A stretch of 17,742 nt of DNA, taken from the NCBI GenBank assembly GCA_023431405.1, contig JAEYVZ010000032.1:1-17742 (forward strand), given 5' to 3'. The DNA comes from Actinomycetes bacterium. GTDB lineage: Bacteria; Actinomycetota; Actinomycetes; Actinomycetales; Microbacteriaceae. This document shows positions 1 to 7,774 of this stretch, in pieces. Each line of letters starts with the position of its first letter. The stretch's first letter is position 1. Below the pieces are notes generated by a model, which was given only the letters and a program-made list of their open reading frames with translations, had not been told where the DNA came from and made no database searches. Made by a program: the position numbers and the translations under genes.

Positions 1-338
1 CCGTAGCACGACGCGATCAGCCAGCTTCCGCCCGGCTCCACGGCGACGTGACAGACCGTCTCGCCGACGACGATCGGCATTCCTGCGGCGACGAAGGATT
101 CAGTGCCGGTGCGGCGGAACGCCTGGACGGTGCCGGCGTCTTCGAGCGCCGCGTAGAGGACGTCGAGAGTCGGATGCCACGCGAGCCACGAGGCGGAACC
201 GGCGAAGGACACCGCATCGGTGTGCCGAGACAGGGAGCCGCCGGCGAGCGCCGCGTCGGGGTCACCGGCGTGGAGCACGCCGATGCCGGTGGCGTGACCG
301 TCCATGCCGGCCGCATAGCCGCCGACGAAGAACCGCAC
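1..338 (-). CDS. Lactonase-family beta-propeller protein (6-phosphogluconolactonase-like), partial
   Basis: Only the N-terminal 112 codons are inside the window; the gene runs off the left edge. The translation begins VRFFVGGYAAGMDG and contains SASWLAWHPTLDVLYAAL and later GETVCHVAVEPGG, blade-like segments typical of the seven-bladed propeller lactonase family (YbhE/Pgl type). Members hydrolyse 6-phosphogluconolactone or act on other lactones; the real substrate cannot be told from this fragment. I chose the GTG at 338-336 because family members normally start with (M)RxxxGGY; the next ATG, at 305-303, would cut off the first strand. There is no clear ribosome binding site. The start lies 6 bp after the purA stop on the same strand, so it is probably translated from the purA message. 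Family assignment is fairly firm, function is not. Confidence 0.75.
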   Translation of the reverse strand, partial: MRFFVGGYAAGMDGHATGIGVLHAGDPDAALAGGSLSRHTDAVSFAGSASWLAWHPTLDVLYAALEDAGTVQAFRRTGTESFVAAGMPIVVGETVCHVAVEPGGSWLIASCY

Positions 339-344
339 CGCGGG

Positions 345-1631
345 TCAGTCGACGAGGTCGTGGCGGACGACGACCGCGTCGCGGGCGGGGCCGACCCCGA
401 TCACCGAGATGCGGGTGCCGCTCATCTGCTCGAGCGCGAGCACGTAATCCTGCGCCTCCAGGGGGAGGTCGTCGAAGGTGCGGGCGGCGGAGATGTCCTG
501 CTTCCAGCCCGGGAAGTACTCGAAGATCGGGCGTGCGTGGTGGAAGTCGGTCTGGTTGACCGGCACCTCGTCGAACCGCTTTCCGTCGACGTCGTACGCG
601 ACGCAGACGGGGATCTCGTCGAGCCCGGTGAGGATGTCGAGCTTCGTGAGCACGAGATCGGTGATGCCGTTGATGCGCGTCGCGTAGCGCGTGATGGGAG
701 CGTCGTACCACCCGACCCGGCGAGGGCGACCGGTGGTCGTGCCGAACTCGAAACCGCGGGTGCGCAGCCAGTCGCCCTTCTCGTCGAACAGCTCGGTCGG
801 GAACGGACCCGACCCGACGCGGGTCGTGTACGCCTTCACGATGCCGACGATGCGGTCGAGGCGGTTGGGCCCGACGCCCGAGCCGGTGGAGGCTCCGCCG
901 GCGGTCGCCGACGACGACGTGACGAACGGGTATGTGCCGTGGTCGACGTCGAGCATGGTGGCCTGGCCACCCTCGAAGACGACGACCTCACCGGCATCCA
1001 GCGCGTCGTTCAGCAGGAGTCCCGTGTCGCACACCATCGGGCGGAGGCGCTCGGCGTACGACAGCAGGTCGTCGACGACCTCGTCGACGGTGATGGCCCG
1101 GCGGTTGAACACCTTCACGAGAAGGTGGTTCTTCTGATCGAGCGAGCCCTCGACCTTCTGGCGCAGGATGTTCTCGTCGAACAGGTCTTGCACGCGGATG
1201 CCGACGCGGTTGATCTTGTCGGCGTAGGTGGGTCCGATGCCGCGACCGGTGGTGCCGATCATCCGCTTGCCGAGGAAGCGCTCGGTGACCTTGTCGAGCG
1301 TGCGGTGGTACTGGGTGATGACGTGCGCGTTGGCGCTGACCCGCAGGCGCGACACGTCGACTCCGCGTGCCGACAGCGCCGACAGTTCGGCGAACAGCAC
1401 TTCGAGGTCGATCACGACGCCGTTGCCGATGACGGCGTTGACCCCGGGCGACAGGATGCCGGAGGGCAGCAGGTGCAGGGCGTACTTCTCGTCGCCGATC
1501 ACGACCGTGTGCCCGGCGTTGTTGCCGCCGTTGAACTTCACCACCCAGTCGGTGCGGTCGCCGAGCAGGTCGGTGGCCTTGCCCTTGCCTTCGTCTCCCC
1601 ACTGGACTCCGACGATGACGATGCCTGGCAT
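345..1631 (-). CDS. purA: Adenylosuccinate synthetase
   Basis: The protein has 428 residues, the usual bacterial length. It catalyses the GTP-dependent joining of IMP and aspartate to adenylosuccinate, the first committed step to AMP, in the cytosol. Visible family motifs are the P-loop-like GDEGKGK at residues 12-18 with catalytic Asp13, FNGGNNAGHT at 33-42 with catalytic His41, the IMP-binding TTGRGIGPTYADK, and FEGGQATMLDVDHGTYPFVTSSS followed by the GxGVGP loop. The ATG at 1631 is preceded on the minus strand by a purine-rich AAAGGGAG about 7 nt upstream, which supports it. It is divergent from argG, with 159 bp between the starts, and a lactonase-family gene follows after 6 bp. Nothing looks broken or unusual. 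Confidence 0.97.
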   Translation of the reverse strand: MPGIVIVGVQWGDEGKGKATDLLGDRTDWVVKFNGGNNAGHTVVIGDEKYALHLLPSGILSPGVNAVIGNGVVIDLEVLFAELSALSARGVDVSRLRVSANAHVITQYHRTLDKVTERFLGKRMIGTTGRGIGPTYADKINRVGIRVQDLFDENILRQKVEGSLDQKNHLLVKVFNRRAITVDEVVDDLLSYAERLRPMVCDTGLLLNDALDAGEVVVFEGGQATMLDVDHGTYPFVTSSSATAGGASTGSGVGPNRLDRIVGIVKAYTTRVGSGPFPTELFDEKGDWLRTRGFEFGTTTGRPRRVGWYDAPITRYATRINGITDLVLTKLDILTGLDEIPVCVAYDVDGKRFDEVPVNQTDFHHARPIFEYFPGWKQDISAARTFDDLPLEAQDYVLALEQMSGTRISVIGVGPARDAVVVRHDLVD

Positions 1632-1668
1632 GGGTGCTCCCTTTCAGTGGCGGAGGGGCGTACACCCC

Positions 1669-1674
1669 ATCCTA
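1669..1674 (-). promoter_or_regulatory. Candidate -10 box for purA
   Basis: The minus strand reads TAGGAT here, 37 bp before the purA ATG. This would give a leader of about 30 nt that holds the AAAGGGAG ribosome binding site. No convincing -35 hexamer is visible at the right spacing, so this rests on the -10 match and position alone. Confidence 0.35.
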
Positions 1675-1711
1675 TCGAGCGAAAGCGCACCCACCCCCGT
1701 CACCCCACCCC

Positions 1712-1739
1712 GTCACCGTTGCGCGGTGACGTTCGTCAC
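1712..1739. promoter_or_regulatory. Overlapping inverted repeats, CRP-like site, purA/argG intergenic region
   Basis: Two inverted repeats share one arm. The first is GTCACCG-TTGCG-CGGTGAC at 1712-1730. The second is GTGACG-TT-CGTCAC at 1726-1739, which also reads GTGA-N6-TCAC, the core of CRP/GlxR-type operators. A further GTCAC lies at 1699-1703, inside the direct repeat CCCCGTCACC (1695-1704 and 1708-1717). The sites lie about 50-80 bp before the argG start and upstream of the proposed purA -10 box. They suggest a regulator acting on one or both divergent genes. Which protein binds is unknown; the first repeat could instead act as an RNA hairpin if transcribed. Confidence 0.35.
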
Positions 1740-1777
1740 GAAGCCGACCCCGATCCGGCGACGACCGGCGGCGCCCG

Positions 1778-1783
1778 TAGACT
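1778..1783 (+). promoter_or_regulatory. -10 box of argG, probable leaderless start
   Basis: TAGACT lies 7 nt before the argG ATG at 1791. That distance places the transcription start at or next to the start codon, so the message would have no 5' leader. The intervening TGAGGGC is only a weak SD match. No -35 hexamer is recognisable. Confidence 0.5.
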
Positions 1784-1790
1784 TGAGGGC

Positions 1791-3233
1791 ATGTCGAAGG
1801 TCCTTCAGTCCCTGCCCGTCGGCGAGCGCGTCGGCATCGCCTTCTCCGGAGGGCTCGACACGTCGGTCGCCGTCGCATGGATGCGCGACAAGGGCGCCGT
1901 GCCCTACACGTATACGGGCGACCTCGGCCAGTACGACGAAGACGACATCGCCTCGATCCCGGGTCGCGCGCTGCAGTACGGCGCGGAGGCCTCGCGGCTC
2001 ATCGACTGCAAGCCGCTACTGGTGGAGGAGGGGCTCGTCGCGCTGTCGTGCGGCGCCTTCCACATCCGCTCGGCCGGACGCACCTACTTCAACACGACCC
2101 CGATCGGCCGCGCGGTGACCGGCACGCTGCTCGTGCGCGCCATGAAGGAGGACGGCGTCGACATCTGGGGCGACGGCTCGACCTATAAAGGCAACGACAT
2201 CGAGCGGTTCTACCGCTACGGCCTCCTCGCCAACCCCGCCCTGCGCATCTACAAGCCGTGGCTCGACGCCGACTTCGTCACCGAGCTCGGCGGGCGCCAG
2301 GAGATGAGCGAATGGCTCGTCGCCCACGACTTCCCCTACCGCGACTCCGCGGAGAAGGCGTACTCGACAGACGCGAACATCTGGGGCGCCACCCACGAAG
2401 CGAAGACGCTCGAGCACCTCGACGTCTCGCTCGAGGTCGTCGAGCCCATCATGGGTGTCCGCTTCTGGGACCCGTCCGTGGAGATCGCCACCGAAGACGT
2501 GTCGATCACCTTCGAGGCGGGTCGCCCCGTCGCGATCAACGGCGTCGAGTACACGGATGCCGTGGCGCTCGTGCAGGAGGCGAACGCCATCGGCGGACGC
2601 CACGGCCTGGGCATGAGCGACCAGATCGAGAACCGCATCATCGAGGCGAAGTCGCGCGGCATCTACGAGGCCCCCGGCATGGCCCTGCTGTTCATCGCCT
2701 ACGAGCGGCTCGTCAACGGCATCCTGAACGAAGACACCCTCGCCACCTATCACGAGCAGGGACGCCGCCTCGGGCGCCTCATGTACGAAGGCCGCTGGCT
2801 CGAGCCGCAGTCGTTCATGCTCCGCGAGTCGATCCAGCGCTGGGTGGGCTCGGCGATCAGCGGCACCGTCACGCTGCGACTGCGCCGAGGCGAGGACTAC
2901 ACGATCCTCGACACCACGAGCCGCAACCTGTCGTACTCGCCGGAGAAGCTCTCCATGGAGCGCGTGGGCGACGCCGCCTTCGGGCCCACCGACCGCATCG
3001 GCCAGCTCACCATGCGCAATCTCGACATCGCCGACTCACGTGCACGCCTCGAGCAGTACGCGGGCCTCGGGCTCATCGGCGGGGCGACCGCCGAGCTCGT
3101 CGGCGAACTCGCCTCCGGAGGGTCGAGCGAGATCACCGAGCACGCTCAGCCGTACGACGCGGCCCGCGAGGAACTCGCCGAGGCCCTCGACGGTGCTTCG
3201 GAGTCGGCGTCCTTCGATTTCGGCGCCGACTGA
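1791..3233 (+). CDS. argG: Argininosuccinate synthase, E. coli-type (long form)
   Basis: The protein has 480 residues and joins citrulline and aspartate using ATP to give argininosuccinate, the penultimate step of arginine synthesis. The ATP-pyrophosphatase motif SGGLDTS is at residues 19-25. The sequence follows the E. coli ArgG subtype closely: TYFNTTPIGRAVTGTLLV, IWGDGSTYKGNDIERFYRYGLL, EKAYSTDANIWGATHEAK, GGRHGLGMSDQIENRIIEAKSRGIYEAPG and DRIGQLTMRNLDI are all present. It is about 30 residues longer than the 447-residue E. coli enzyme, the extra being an Ala/Glu/Ser-rich C-terminal tail. The ATG at 1791 begins the family N-terminus (MSKVLQSLPVGERVGIAFSGG); an open frame continues far upstream but is antisense to purA. 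No other arginine gene is adjacent. It faces the YjbR-family gene, with 35 bp between the ends. Confidence 0.96.
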   Translation: MSKVLQSLPVGERVGIAFSGGLDTSVAVAWMRDKGAVPYTYTGDLGQYDEDDIASIPGRALQYGAEASRLIDCKPLLVEEGLVALSCGAFHIRSAGRTYFNTTPIGRAVTGTLLVRAMKEDGVDIWGDGSTYKGNDIERFYRYGLLANPALRIYKPWLDADFVTELGGRQEMSEWLVAHDFPYRDSAEKAYSTDANIWGATHEAKTLEHLDVSLEVVEPIMGVRFWDPSVEIATEDVSITFEAGRPVAINGVEYTDAVALVQEANAIGGRHGLGMSDQIENRIIEAKSRGIYEAPGMALLFIAYERLVNGILNEDTLATYHEQGRRLGRLMYEGRWLEPQSFMLRESIQRWVGSAISGTVTLRLRRGEDYTILDTTSRNLSYSPEKLSMERVGDAAFGPTDRIGQLTMRNLDIADSRARLEQYAGLGLIGGATAELVGELASGGSSEITEHAQPYDAAREELAEALDGASESASFDFGAD

Positions 3234-3268
3234 CCCGCCGTCCACGCGCCGCGCAACGGCTGCGCCAC

Positions 3269-3661
3269 TCAGTCGAGCAGCCGCACCAGCCGACGCGGCG
3301 CGGTCACCCGGTATGACGCGTCGATGAGCTCCTCGATCTCGTCGGGTTCGGCGGCGGCGAGATCGATGCCCAGCCACCCGGACGCGCCGAGATAGGCGGG
3401 CACGAAGAACCGTTCGTCCTGGCGGAGCGCGGGGGCGTCTTCGGCATCCGGTCGGATGAGGATGGCGTGGTCGTGACGCGGCTGCCGCTCTTCGCCTTCA
3501 CGTCGCCGTTCGCCGCCGCCGAAGTAGCAGAAGGTGACGGTGGTGTAGAAGTTCGGCCTCCCGTGGCTGACCCGCTCCTTCGCCTCCGGGTATGCGAGGC
3601 ACACCTGGCGGACCCAGCCGAGCTGGGGGTCGGCGTCGTCGAACATCAGCGGATGCGACAT
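3269..3661 (-). CDS. MmcQ/YjbR-family protein
   Basis: A 130-residue cytosolic protein. The N-terminus (FDDADPQLGWVRQVCLAYPEAKERVSHGRPNFYT) and the C-terminal GWLGIDL...ELIDASYRVTAPRRLVRLL fit the small MmcQ/YjbR fold, a double-wing or CyaY-like domain often annotated as DNA-binding with little direct evidence. A charged loop (GGGERRREGEERQPRHD) separates the two halves. The ATG at 3661-3659 is supported by GGAGAGG at 3670-3676 on the minus strand, 8 nt upstream. It is convergent with argG, and its start lies 184 bp from that of the acylase gene, which runs the other way. The cellular role is unknown. Confidence 0.8.
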   Translation of the reverse strand: MSHPLMFDDADPQLGWVRQVCLAYPEAKERVSHGRPNFYTTVTFCYFGGGERRREGEERQPRHDHAILIRPDAEDAPALRQDERFFVPAYLGASGWLGIDLAAAEPDEIEELIDASYRVTAPRRLVRLLD

Positions 3662-3732
3662 GCCGTCATCCTCTCCGACCGGCCACCGCGCGACAAGGCG
3701 GGCACGACGCCGGGCGGGGGTGTGAGAGGTGC

Positions 3733-3760
3733 GAACGATTGCGTTCCTCGCCGCTACGAT
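3733..3760 (+). promoter_or_regulatory. Candidate promoter and inverted repeat upstream of the acylase gene
   Basis: The 184-bp divergent gap at 3662-3845 holds TACGAT at 3755-3760, a fair -10 box, and GAACG-ATTG-CGTTC at 3733-3746 just upstream, where a -35 or an operator would sit. The half-sites GAAC and GTTC recall the SOS box, but they are 6 nt apart rather than the 4 nt of the actinobacterial LexA site, so I do not call it LexA. The implied leader is roughly 80 nt. I see no other feature in this gap. Confidence 0.3.
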
Positions 3761-3845
3761 GCCAGGAGGTCGCGTTCACTGAGGCGCGCGACCGACGCCG
3801 CACCCGAAGCGGATGAAGCCGAGGCCTCAGAGGAGTCCCACCACG

Positions 3846-6515
3846 ATGTCCGACGCGACCGACGCCGCTGTCCCCGCGGATCCCACTGTCCCCGCGGATC
3901 CCACTGATCCCGCTGTCACCGCTGATTCCGTCGGTGACCAGCCGAGCGGTCCCGCTCAGCGCCGCAGCCGCTCCGTCGGGCGCACGATCGGCATCACGCT
4001 CTTCAGCCTCGTCGCGGGGGTGACGGTGCTGGCGCTCATCGCCGCCGGCGTCGTCGTGTGGAACGTGCAGCGGTCGTTCCCGCAGGTCGATGGTGAGATC
4101 GCGGTGCCCGGCCTCGGCCAGAGCGTGACGGTGCACCGCGACGACCTCGGCGTGCCGACGATCGTCGCGGAGAACACCCACGACCTGTTCTACGCCCAGG
4201 GCTTCGTGCACGCTCAGGATCGTTTCTGGGAGATGGACTTCCGCCGCCACGTCACCTCCGGTCGCCTCTCCGAGCTGTTCGGCGAATCGCAGCTCGGGAC
4301 CGACCGGTTCCTCCGTGCGCTGGGTTGGCACGACATCGCCGCGCAGGAGGTGGAGGCGCTCGACGACCGGTCGCTCGCGTACTACGAGGCCTACACGGAG
4401 GGGGTCAACGCCTACCTGGCCGACCGCGACGGGAGCGCGGTCTCGCTCGAGTACGCCGTGCTGGGCCTGCAGAACAGCGACTACGAGATCGAACCGTGGA
4501 CTCCCGTCGACTCGATCGCGTGGTTGAAGGCGATGGCCTGGGACCTCCGCAGCAACGTCGAAGATGAGACGGCGCGGGCGCTGCTGGCGCAGGACCACTC
4601 GGCAGAGGAGATCGCCGAGCTGTACCCCGACTACCCCTTCGACCGGAACCCGGTGATCGTGCCGACCCTCACCGAGGTGGCCGACGACTCCCCCGTCACC
4701 CCCCTCCAGACCGCCACGGCGAGCTCCGGCATCCGCTGGACCGAGGTCGGCAGCGTCGTCGAGGCGGCCAGCGCACTTCTGGGCGGCGTCGGCGAGGGCG
4801 TCGGCTCCAACTCGTGGGTCGTCTCCGGCGCCCTCACCGAGAGCGGGATGCCGCTGCTGTCGAACGACCCGCACTTGGGCGCAACGCTCCCGAGCGTGTG
4901 GCACCAGATCGGCCTGCGCTGCCGAGTCGTGACCGACGCGTGCCCGTTCGACGTCTCCGGCTTCGGCTTCTCAGGGATGCCGGGCGTGATCATCGGACAC
5001 AACGCGAGCATCGCGTGGGGGTTCACCAACCTCACGACCGACGTCACCGACCTCTACGTCGAGAAGCTCCAGGGAGACCAGTACTGGCGCGACGGAGAGC
5101 TGGTCCCGCTCGACGTGCGCACCGAGACCTTCCGGGTCGCCGGCGGCGACGACCAGCAGCTCGAGGTGCGCTCGACCGTACACGGTCCGATCGTGTCGGG
5201 GCTGTCGGGAGACTTCACCGCGATCGCCGACGACCCCTTCTTCGGTGAGAAGGATGCCGCAACGGCACCCGGGAGCGTGCCCAGCGGCGACTACGCGGTG
5301 TCGCTGAAATGGACCGCCCTCGAACCGGGCACCACCGCACGAGCGATCTTCGCCCTGAACACGGCGCGCAACTTCACGCAGTTCCGCGAAGCGGCGGCGC
5401 TGTTCGACGTGCCCGCCCAGAACCTGATCTATGCCGACGTCGCGGGGAACATCGGCTACCAGACGCCGGGCCGGCTGCCGATCCGCGGGGCGGGCGACGG
5501 CTCGATGCCGCAGCCCGGCTGGGATTCCGCGTACGACTGGCAGGGTTTCATCCCCTTCGACGACCTCCCGGTGTCGTACAACCCCGAGTCGGGATACATC
5601 GTCACGGCCAACAACGCGATCGTCGACGACGACTACGACTACTTCCTCACCCGCGACTGGGACTATGGCTGGCGTGCCGCCCGTATCGTCGACCTCATCC
5701 AGCGCACGGCCGCCACGAAAGAGCTGACGGCCGACGACATGACAGCCATCCAGGCCGACGATGACTTCTGGATGGGCCGGCGCCTCATCGCCGCCTACTC
5801 CGACGTCGAGGTCGAGTCGAAGGGTGCGCAGGCGGCGCTCGACCTCCTCCGCGGCTGGGACGCACAGAACGCATCCGACAGCGCCGCGGCGGCGTACGCC
5901 AACGTGCTGTGGGACGAGCTCGCCCAGAACCTGTTCTCGCGGCGGGAGAAGCCGGTCGGGCTCGCCAACCACGGGCGGCTGTTCCTGGTGGTCGACCGGC
6001 TGCTCGACGATCCGGCATCCACATGGTGGACCAACGACGACATCGGCGTCGCGGGCCGCGACGAGATGCTCGCCCAGACGGCCGAAAAGGCATACGCCCG
6101 CCTCGTGACGCTGCAGGGCGACAACCCGTCACGGTGGAACTGGGGCGACCTCCACGCGATCACGTTGACGAGCGACACCTTCGGCGCGAGCGGCATCGCT
6201 CCGATCGAGTGGCTGTTCAACCGAGGGCCTTTCCCCGTCTCGGGCGGCGGATCGGTCGTCAACGCCACCGGCTGGACCCTCGGCGGAGGCTTCGAGACGA
6301 CGACCGTCCCGTCGATGCGGATGACCGTCGACCTGTCGGACCTCGACGCCTCGCGCTGGAACCACCTGACGGGCGCCAGCGGCCACGCCTTCCACCCGCA
6401 CTACGCCGACCAGTTCGCGGCGTGGCAGGAGAAGCGCCAGACGCCGTGGCTGTTCTCACCCGAGCGCATCGAGAAGGCTGCCGCCAGCACGCTCGTGCTG
6501 ACTCCGGCATCCTGA
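3846..6515 (+). CDS. Penicillin acylase family protein (Ntn-hydrolase), membrane-anchored
   Basis: The 889-residue precursor belongs to the N-terminal-nucleophile amidases that cleave amide-linked acyl groups from beta-lactams, acyl-homoserine lactones or related amides; the substrate here is not predictable. Residues 1-40 are Pro/Asp/Thr-rich, then RRSRSVGR precedes one hydrophobic segment at about 47-72, so the enzyme is probably anchored or exported facing outward. The alpha chain includes FYAQGFVHAQDRFWEMDFRRHVTSGRLSELFG (about 115-146). Self-cleavage is expected between Gly320 and Ser321 in GSNSWVVSG; Ser321 would be the beta-chain nucleophile. LLSNDPHL and YIVTANN (oxyanion Asn region) are present. 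I chose the ATG at 3846, with GAGGAG at 3829-3834, although that spacing is long; an in-frame ATG at 3813 would add 11 residues. It stands alone and converges with the Mrp operon. Confidence 0.88.
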   Translation: MSDATDAAVPADPTVPADPTDPAVTADSVGDQPSGPAQRRSRSVGRTIGITLFSLVAGVTVLALIAAGVVVWNVQRSFPQVDGEIAVPGLGQSVTVHRDDLGVPTIVAENTHDLFYAQGFVHAQDRFWEMDFRRHVTSGRLSELFGESQLGTDRFLRALGWHDIAAQEVEALDDRSLAYYEAYTEGVNAYLADRDGSAVSLEYAVLGLQNSDYEIEPWTPVDSIAWLKAMAWDLRSNVEDETARALLAQDHSAEEIAELYPDYPFDRNPVIVPTLTEVADDSPVTPLQTATASSGIRWTEVGSVVEAASALLGGVGEGVGSNSWVVSGALTESGMPLLSNDPHLGATLPSVWHQIGLRCRVVTDACPFDVSGFGFSGMPGVIIGHNASIAWGFTNLTTDVTDLYVEKLQGDQYWRDGELVPLDVRTETFRVAGGDDQQLEVRSTVHGPIVSGLSGDFTAIADDPFFGEKDAATAPGSVPSGDYAVSLKWTALEPGTTARAIFALNTARNFTQFREAAALFDVPAQNLIYADVAGNIGYQTPGRLPIRGAGDGSMPQPGWDSAYDWQGFIPFDDLPVSYNPESGYIVTANNAIVDDDYDYFLTRDWDYGWRAARIVDLIQRTAATKELTADDMTAIQADDDFWMGRRLIAAYSDVEVESKGAQAALDLLRGWDAQNASDSAAAAYANVLWDELAQNLFSRREKPVGLANHGRLFLVVDRLLDDPASTWWTNDDIGVAGRDEMLAQTAEKAYARLVTLQGDNPSRWNWGDLHAITLTSDTFGASGIAPIEWLFNRGPFPVSGGGSVVNATGWTLGGGFETTTVPSMRMTVDLSDLDASRWNHLTGASGHAFHPHYADQFAAWQEKRQTPWLFSPERIEKAAASTLVLTPAS
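3870..3905 (+). repeat. 18-bp tandem repeat in the acylase N-terminus
   Basis: GTCCCCGCGGATCCCACT occurs twice in perfect tandem (3870-3887 and 3888-3905), followed by a degraded continuation to about 3928. It encodes repeated VPADPT units in the disordered cytoplasmic stretch before the membrane segment. Because the unit is a multiple of three, copy-number change would keep the frame. Confidence 0.85.
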
Positions 6516-6531
6516 CCCCGGCATCCTGACC
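6504..6531 (+). repeat. 14-bp tandem duplication across the acylase stop codon
   Basis: CCGGCATCCTGACC is repeated exactly at 6504-6517 and 6518-6531. The first copy carries the acylase TGA, so the coding end is unaffected. The 52-bp convergent gap up to mnhG also has arms GACCCCG (6528-6534) and CGGGGTC (6563-6569) 28 bp apart. These could form a weak two-way terminator, but there is no T-tract. Confidence 0.6.
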
Positions 6532-6567
6532 CCGGGTCCTGTCAGCCGGTCGCCGCAAGACGCGGGG

Positions 6568-6924
6568 TCAGCCGCCGGCGGCGGGAGGTGTGCGCTGATC
6601 GTCAGCGAACTCGTCGACCACGAGCGACTGCTCATCGATCGTGCCGTTGCGGTAGGCCTGCCGGCCGACCATGTGCGCCGACATGGGGGCGGTGGCCAGC
6701 TGGATCAGCACGACCGGCACGAGGAAGGCGGCAACCGCCCACGACTCCAGCGACAGCGCGATGGCGATGCAGATGAGGATGAGCCCCAGCACCTGCGGCT
6801 TCGTCGCGGCGTGGAGGCGGGTGGGCACGTCTCGGAAGCGCAGCAGCCCGATCGCAGCCGTCAGGCACAGGAGCGCACCGATGAGGATGAGGATGACGAC
6901 GGCGTACTCGCGGATCTCGTTCAT
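6568..6924 (-). CDS. mnhG: Mrp-type Na+/H+ antiporter subunit G
   Basis: A small 118-residue membrane subunit of the Mrp (Mnh/Sha) antiporter complex, which exports Na+ in exchange for protons. Three hydrophobic segments are visible at about 7-28, 44-61 and 62-78, with the family signature GLLRFRDVPTRLHAATKPQVLG at about 26-47. A hydrophilic tail of some 35 residues follows (QAYRNGTIDEQSLVVDEFADDQRTPPAAGG). The ATG at 6924 overlaps the mnhF stop in an ATGA; longer in-frame starts upstream would lie inside mnhF. It is the last gene of the operon and converges with the acylase gene. Confidence 0.93.
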   Translation of the reverse strand: MNEIREYAVVILILIGALLCLTAAIGLLRFRDVPTRLHAATKPQVLGLILICIAIALSLESWAVAAFLVPVVLIQLATAPMSAHMVGRQAYRNGTIDEQSLVVDEFADDQRTPPAAGG

Positions 6925-7193
6925 CGGTCTGCTCCGTCTCGACGGGCCACGAACCGCGCGATCGAGATCGACCCGAACACGCCGACCGCGGCCACGATCA
7001 GCAGCAGGGGAAGGGTGCGGGTGTGCTGGTTGATCGCCATCTCCGCGCCGAGCGCGCAGATGACGAGGGTGAGAAGAACGTCTGAGGCGACGGCACGATC
7101 GAGGATCGAGGGACCCTTGACGATGCGCCACATCGTCAGCAGCGCGGCCGCCGCGAACACGACATAGGTGATGAACAGCAGAACGGGGATCAT
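6921..7193 (-). CDS. mnhF: Mrp-type Na+/H+ antiporter subunit F
   Basis: A 90-residue protein with three predicted membrane helices (about 3-23, 35-52 and 59-82). The stretch MWRIVKGPSILDRAVASDVL at 21-40 is the MnhF/MrpF hallmark, including the conserved acidic residue in the DRAVASD segment. Residues 80-90 are a short charged tail. It works only as part of the Mrp complex. The ATG at 7193 overlaps the mnhE stop by 4 nt, and its own stop overlaps the mnhG ATG by 4 nt, so translation is probably coupled on both sides. Confidence 0.94.
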   Translation of the reverse strand: MIPVLLFITYVVFAAAALLTMWRIVKGPSILDRAVASDVLLTLVICALGAEMAINQHTRTLPLLLIVAAVGVFGSISIARFVARRDGADR

Positions 7194-7774
7194 GCGGCGG
7201 TCCTCCTCTCCTCGGCGGCTGCTCGGATGGCCTCCAACTGCGCCTTCGATCCGACGGCGCGCACGATGCGCTCCTCCCAGTGCTGGACCGCCCGACGCTG
7301 CGCCTCGACGTCGTCGGCGTCGCGCGCCCCGATGATGTGCAGGTAGAGCACCCGACGGTCGCGGTCGATGTCGATGATCAGCGACCCGGGGATGAGGGAT
7401 GCCGTCACGGCCACGTGCGTCATGATGAGGTCGTCGTCGGTCACCATCGGCACGGCGATGATCGCCGCACCCGGCTGCCGGCGCACGTCGAGCACCTGCC
7501 AGGCGACGATGAGGGAGCCGCGCACCACCGAGAGCAGGAACTCGAGGAAGAAGATCGTGCCCCACCAGAGGTTGACGCGACCCGACAGCTCGACCGGCGG
7601 CAGACGGAACACGCGCGTGACGAAGATCGCGACGGCGAGGCCCGTGAGAGCGGACAGCGCCGTGAACTGGCCCCACAGCAGCATCCACAAGGCGACCAGC
7701 CACACGAAGAACGGCAGCTGACGCCACACCGCGGTCAGGACGGCGGCCGCTCCCGTCTTGCCGGTCGGGCTCAC
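7190..7774 (-). CDS. mnhE: Mrp-type Na+/H+ antiporter subunit E
   Basis: A 194-residue MnhE/MrpE subunit. Hydrophobic segments lie near residues 20-35, 37-55 and 68-90; VNLWWGTIFFLEFLLSVVRGSLIVAWQVL and VAVTASLIPGSLIIDIDRDRRVLYLHII are typical of the family. The cytoplasmic C-terminus is charged and helical and about 30 residues longer than in short homologues. The start is a GTG at 7774-7772, which overlaps the mnhD stop as GTGA and is the only non-ATG start within the operon after mnhA. MrpE is thought to help assembly or stability of the complex rather than to carry ions itself. Confidence 0.93.
   Translation of the reverse strand: MSPTGKTGAAAVLTAVWRQLPFFVWLVALWMLLWGQFTALSALTGLAVAIFVTRVFRLPPVELSGRVNLWWGTIFFLEFLLSVVRGSLIVAWQVLDVRRQPGAAIIAVPMVTDDDLIMTHVAVTASLIPGSLIIDIDRDRRVLYLHIIGARDADDVEAQRRAVQHWEERIVRAVGSKAQLEAIRAAAEERRTAA

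Noticed and set aside
48..1790. Open plus-strand frame that continues into argG and would give a 1061-residue protein
   Set aside because: It is antisense to purA, its translation is Arg/Asp/Val-rich with no family resemblance, and argG homology begins exactly at the ATG 1791. Lack of stops is a GC effect.
3234..3268. Rho-independent terminator between the convergent argG and YjbR-family genes
   Set aside because: The gap is GC-rich, but I find no clean stem and no T-tract on either strand.
3733..3746. GAAC/GTTC inverted repeat as a LexA (SOS) box
   Set aside because: The half-sites are 6 nt apart; the actinobacterial LexA site needs 4. The acylase gene is also not a usual SOS gene. Kept only as an undefined inverted repeat.
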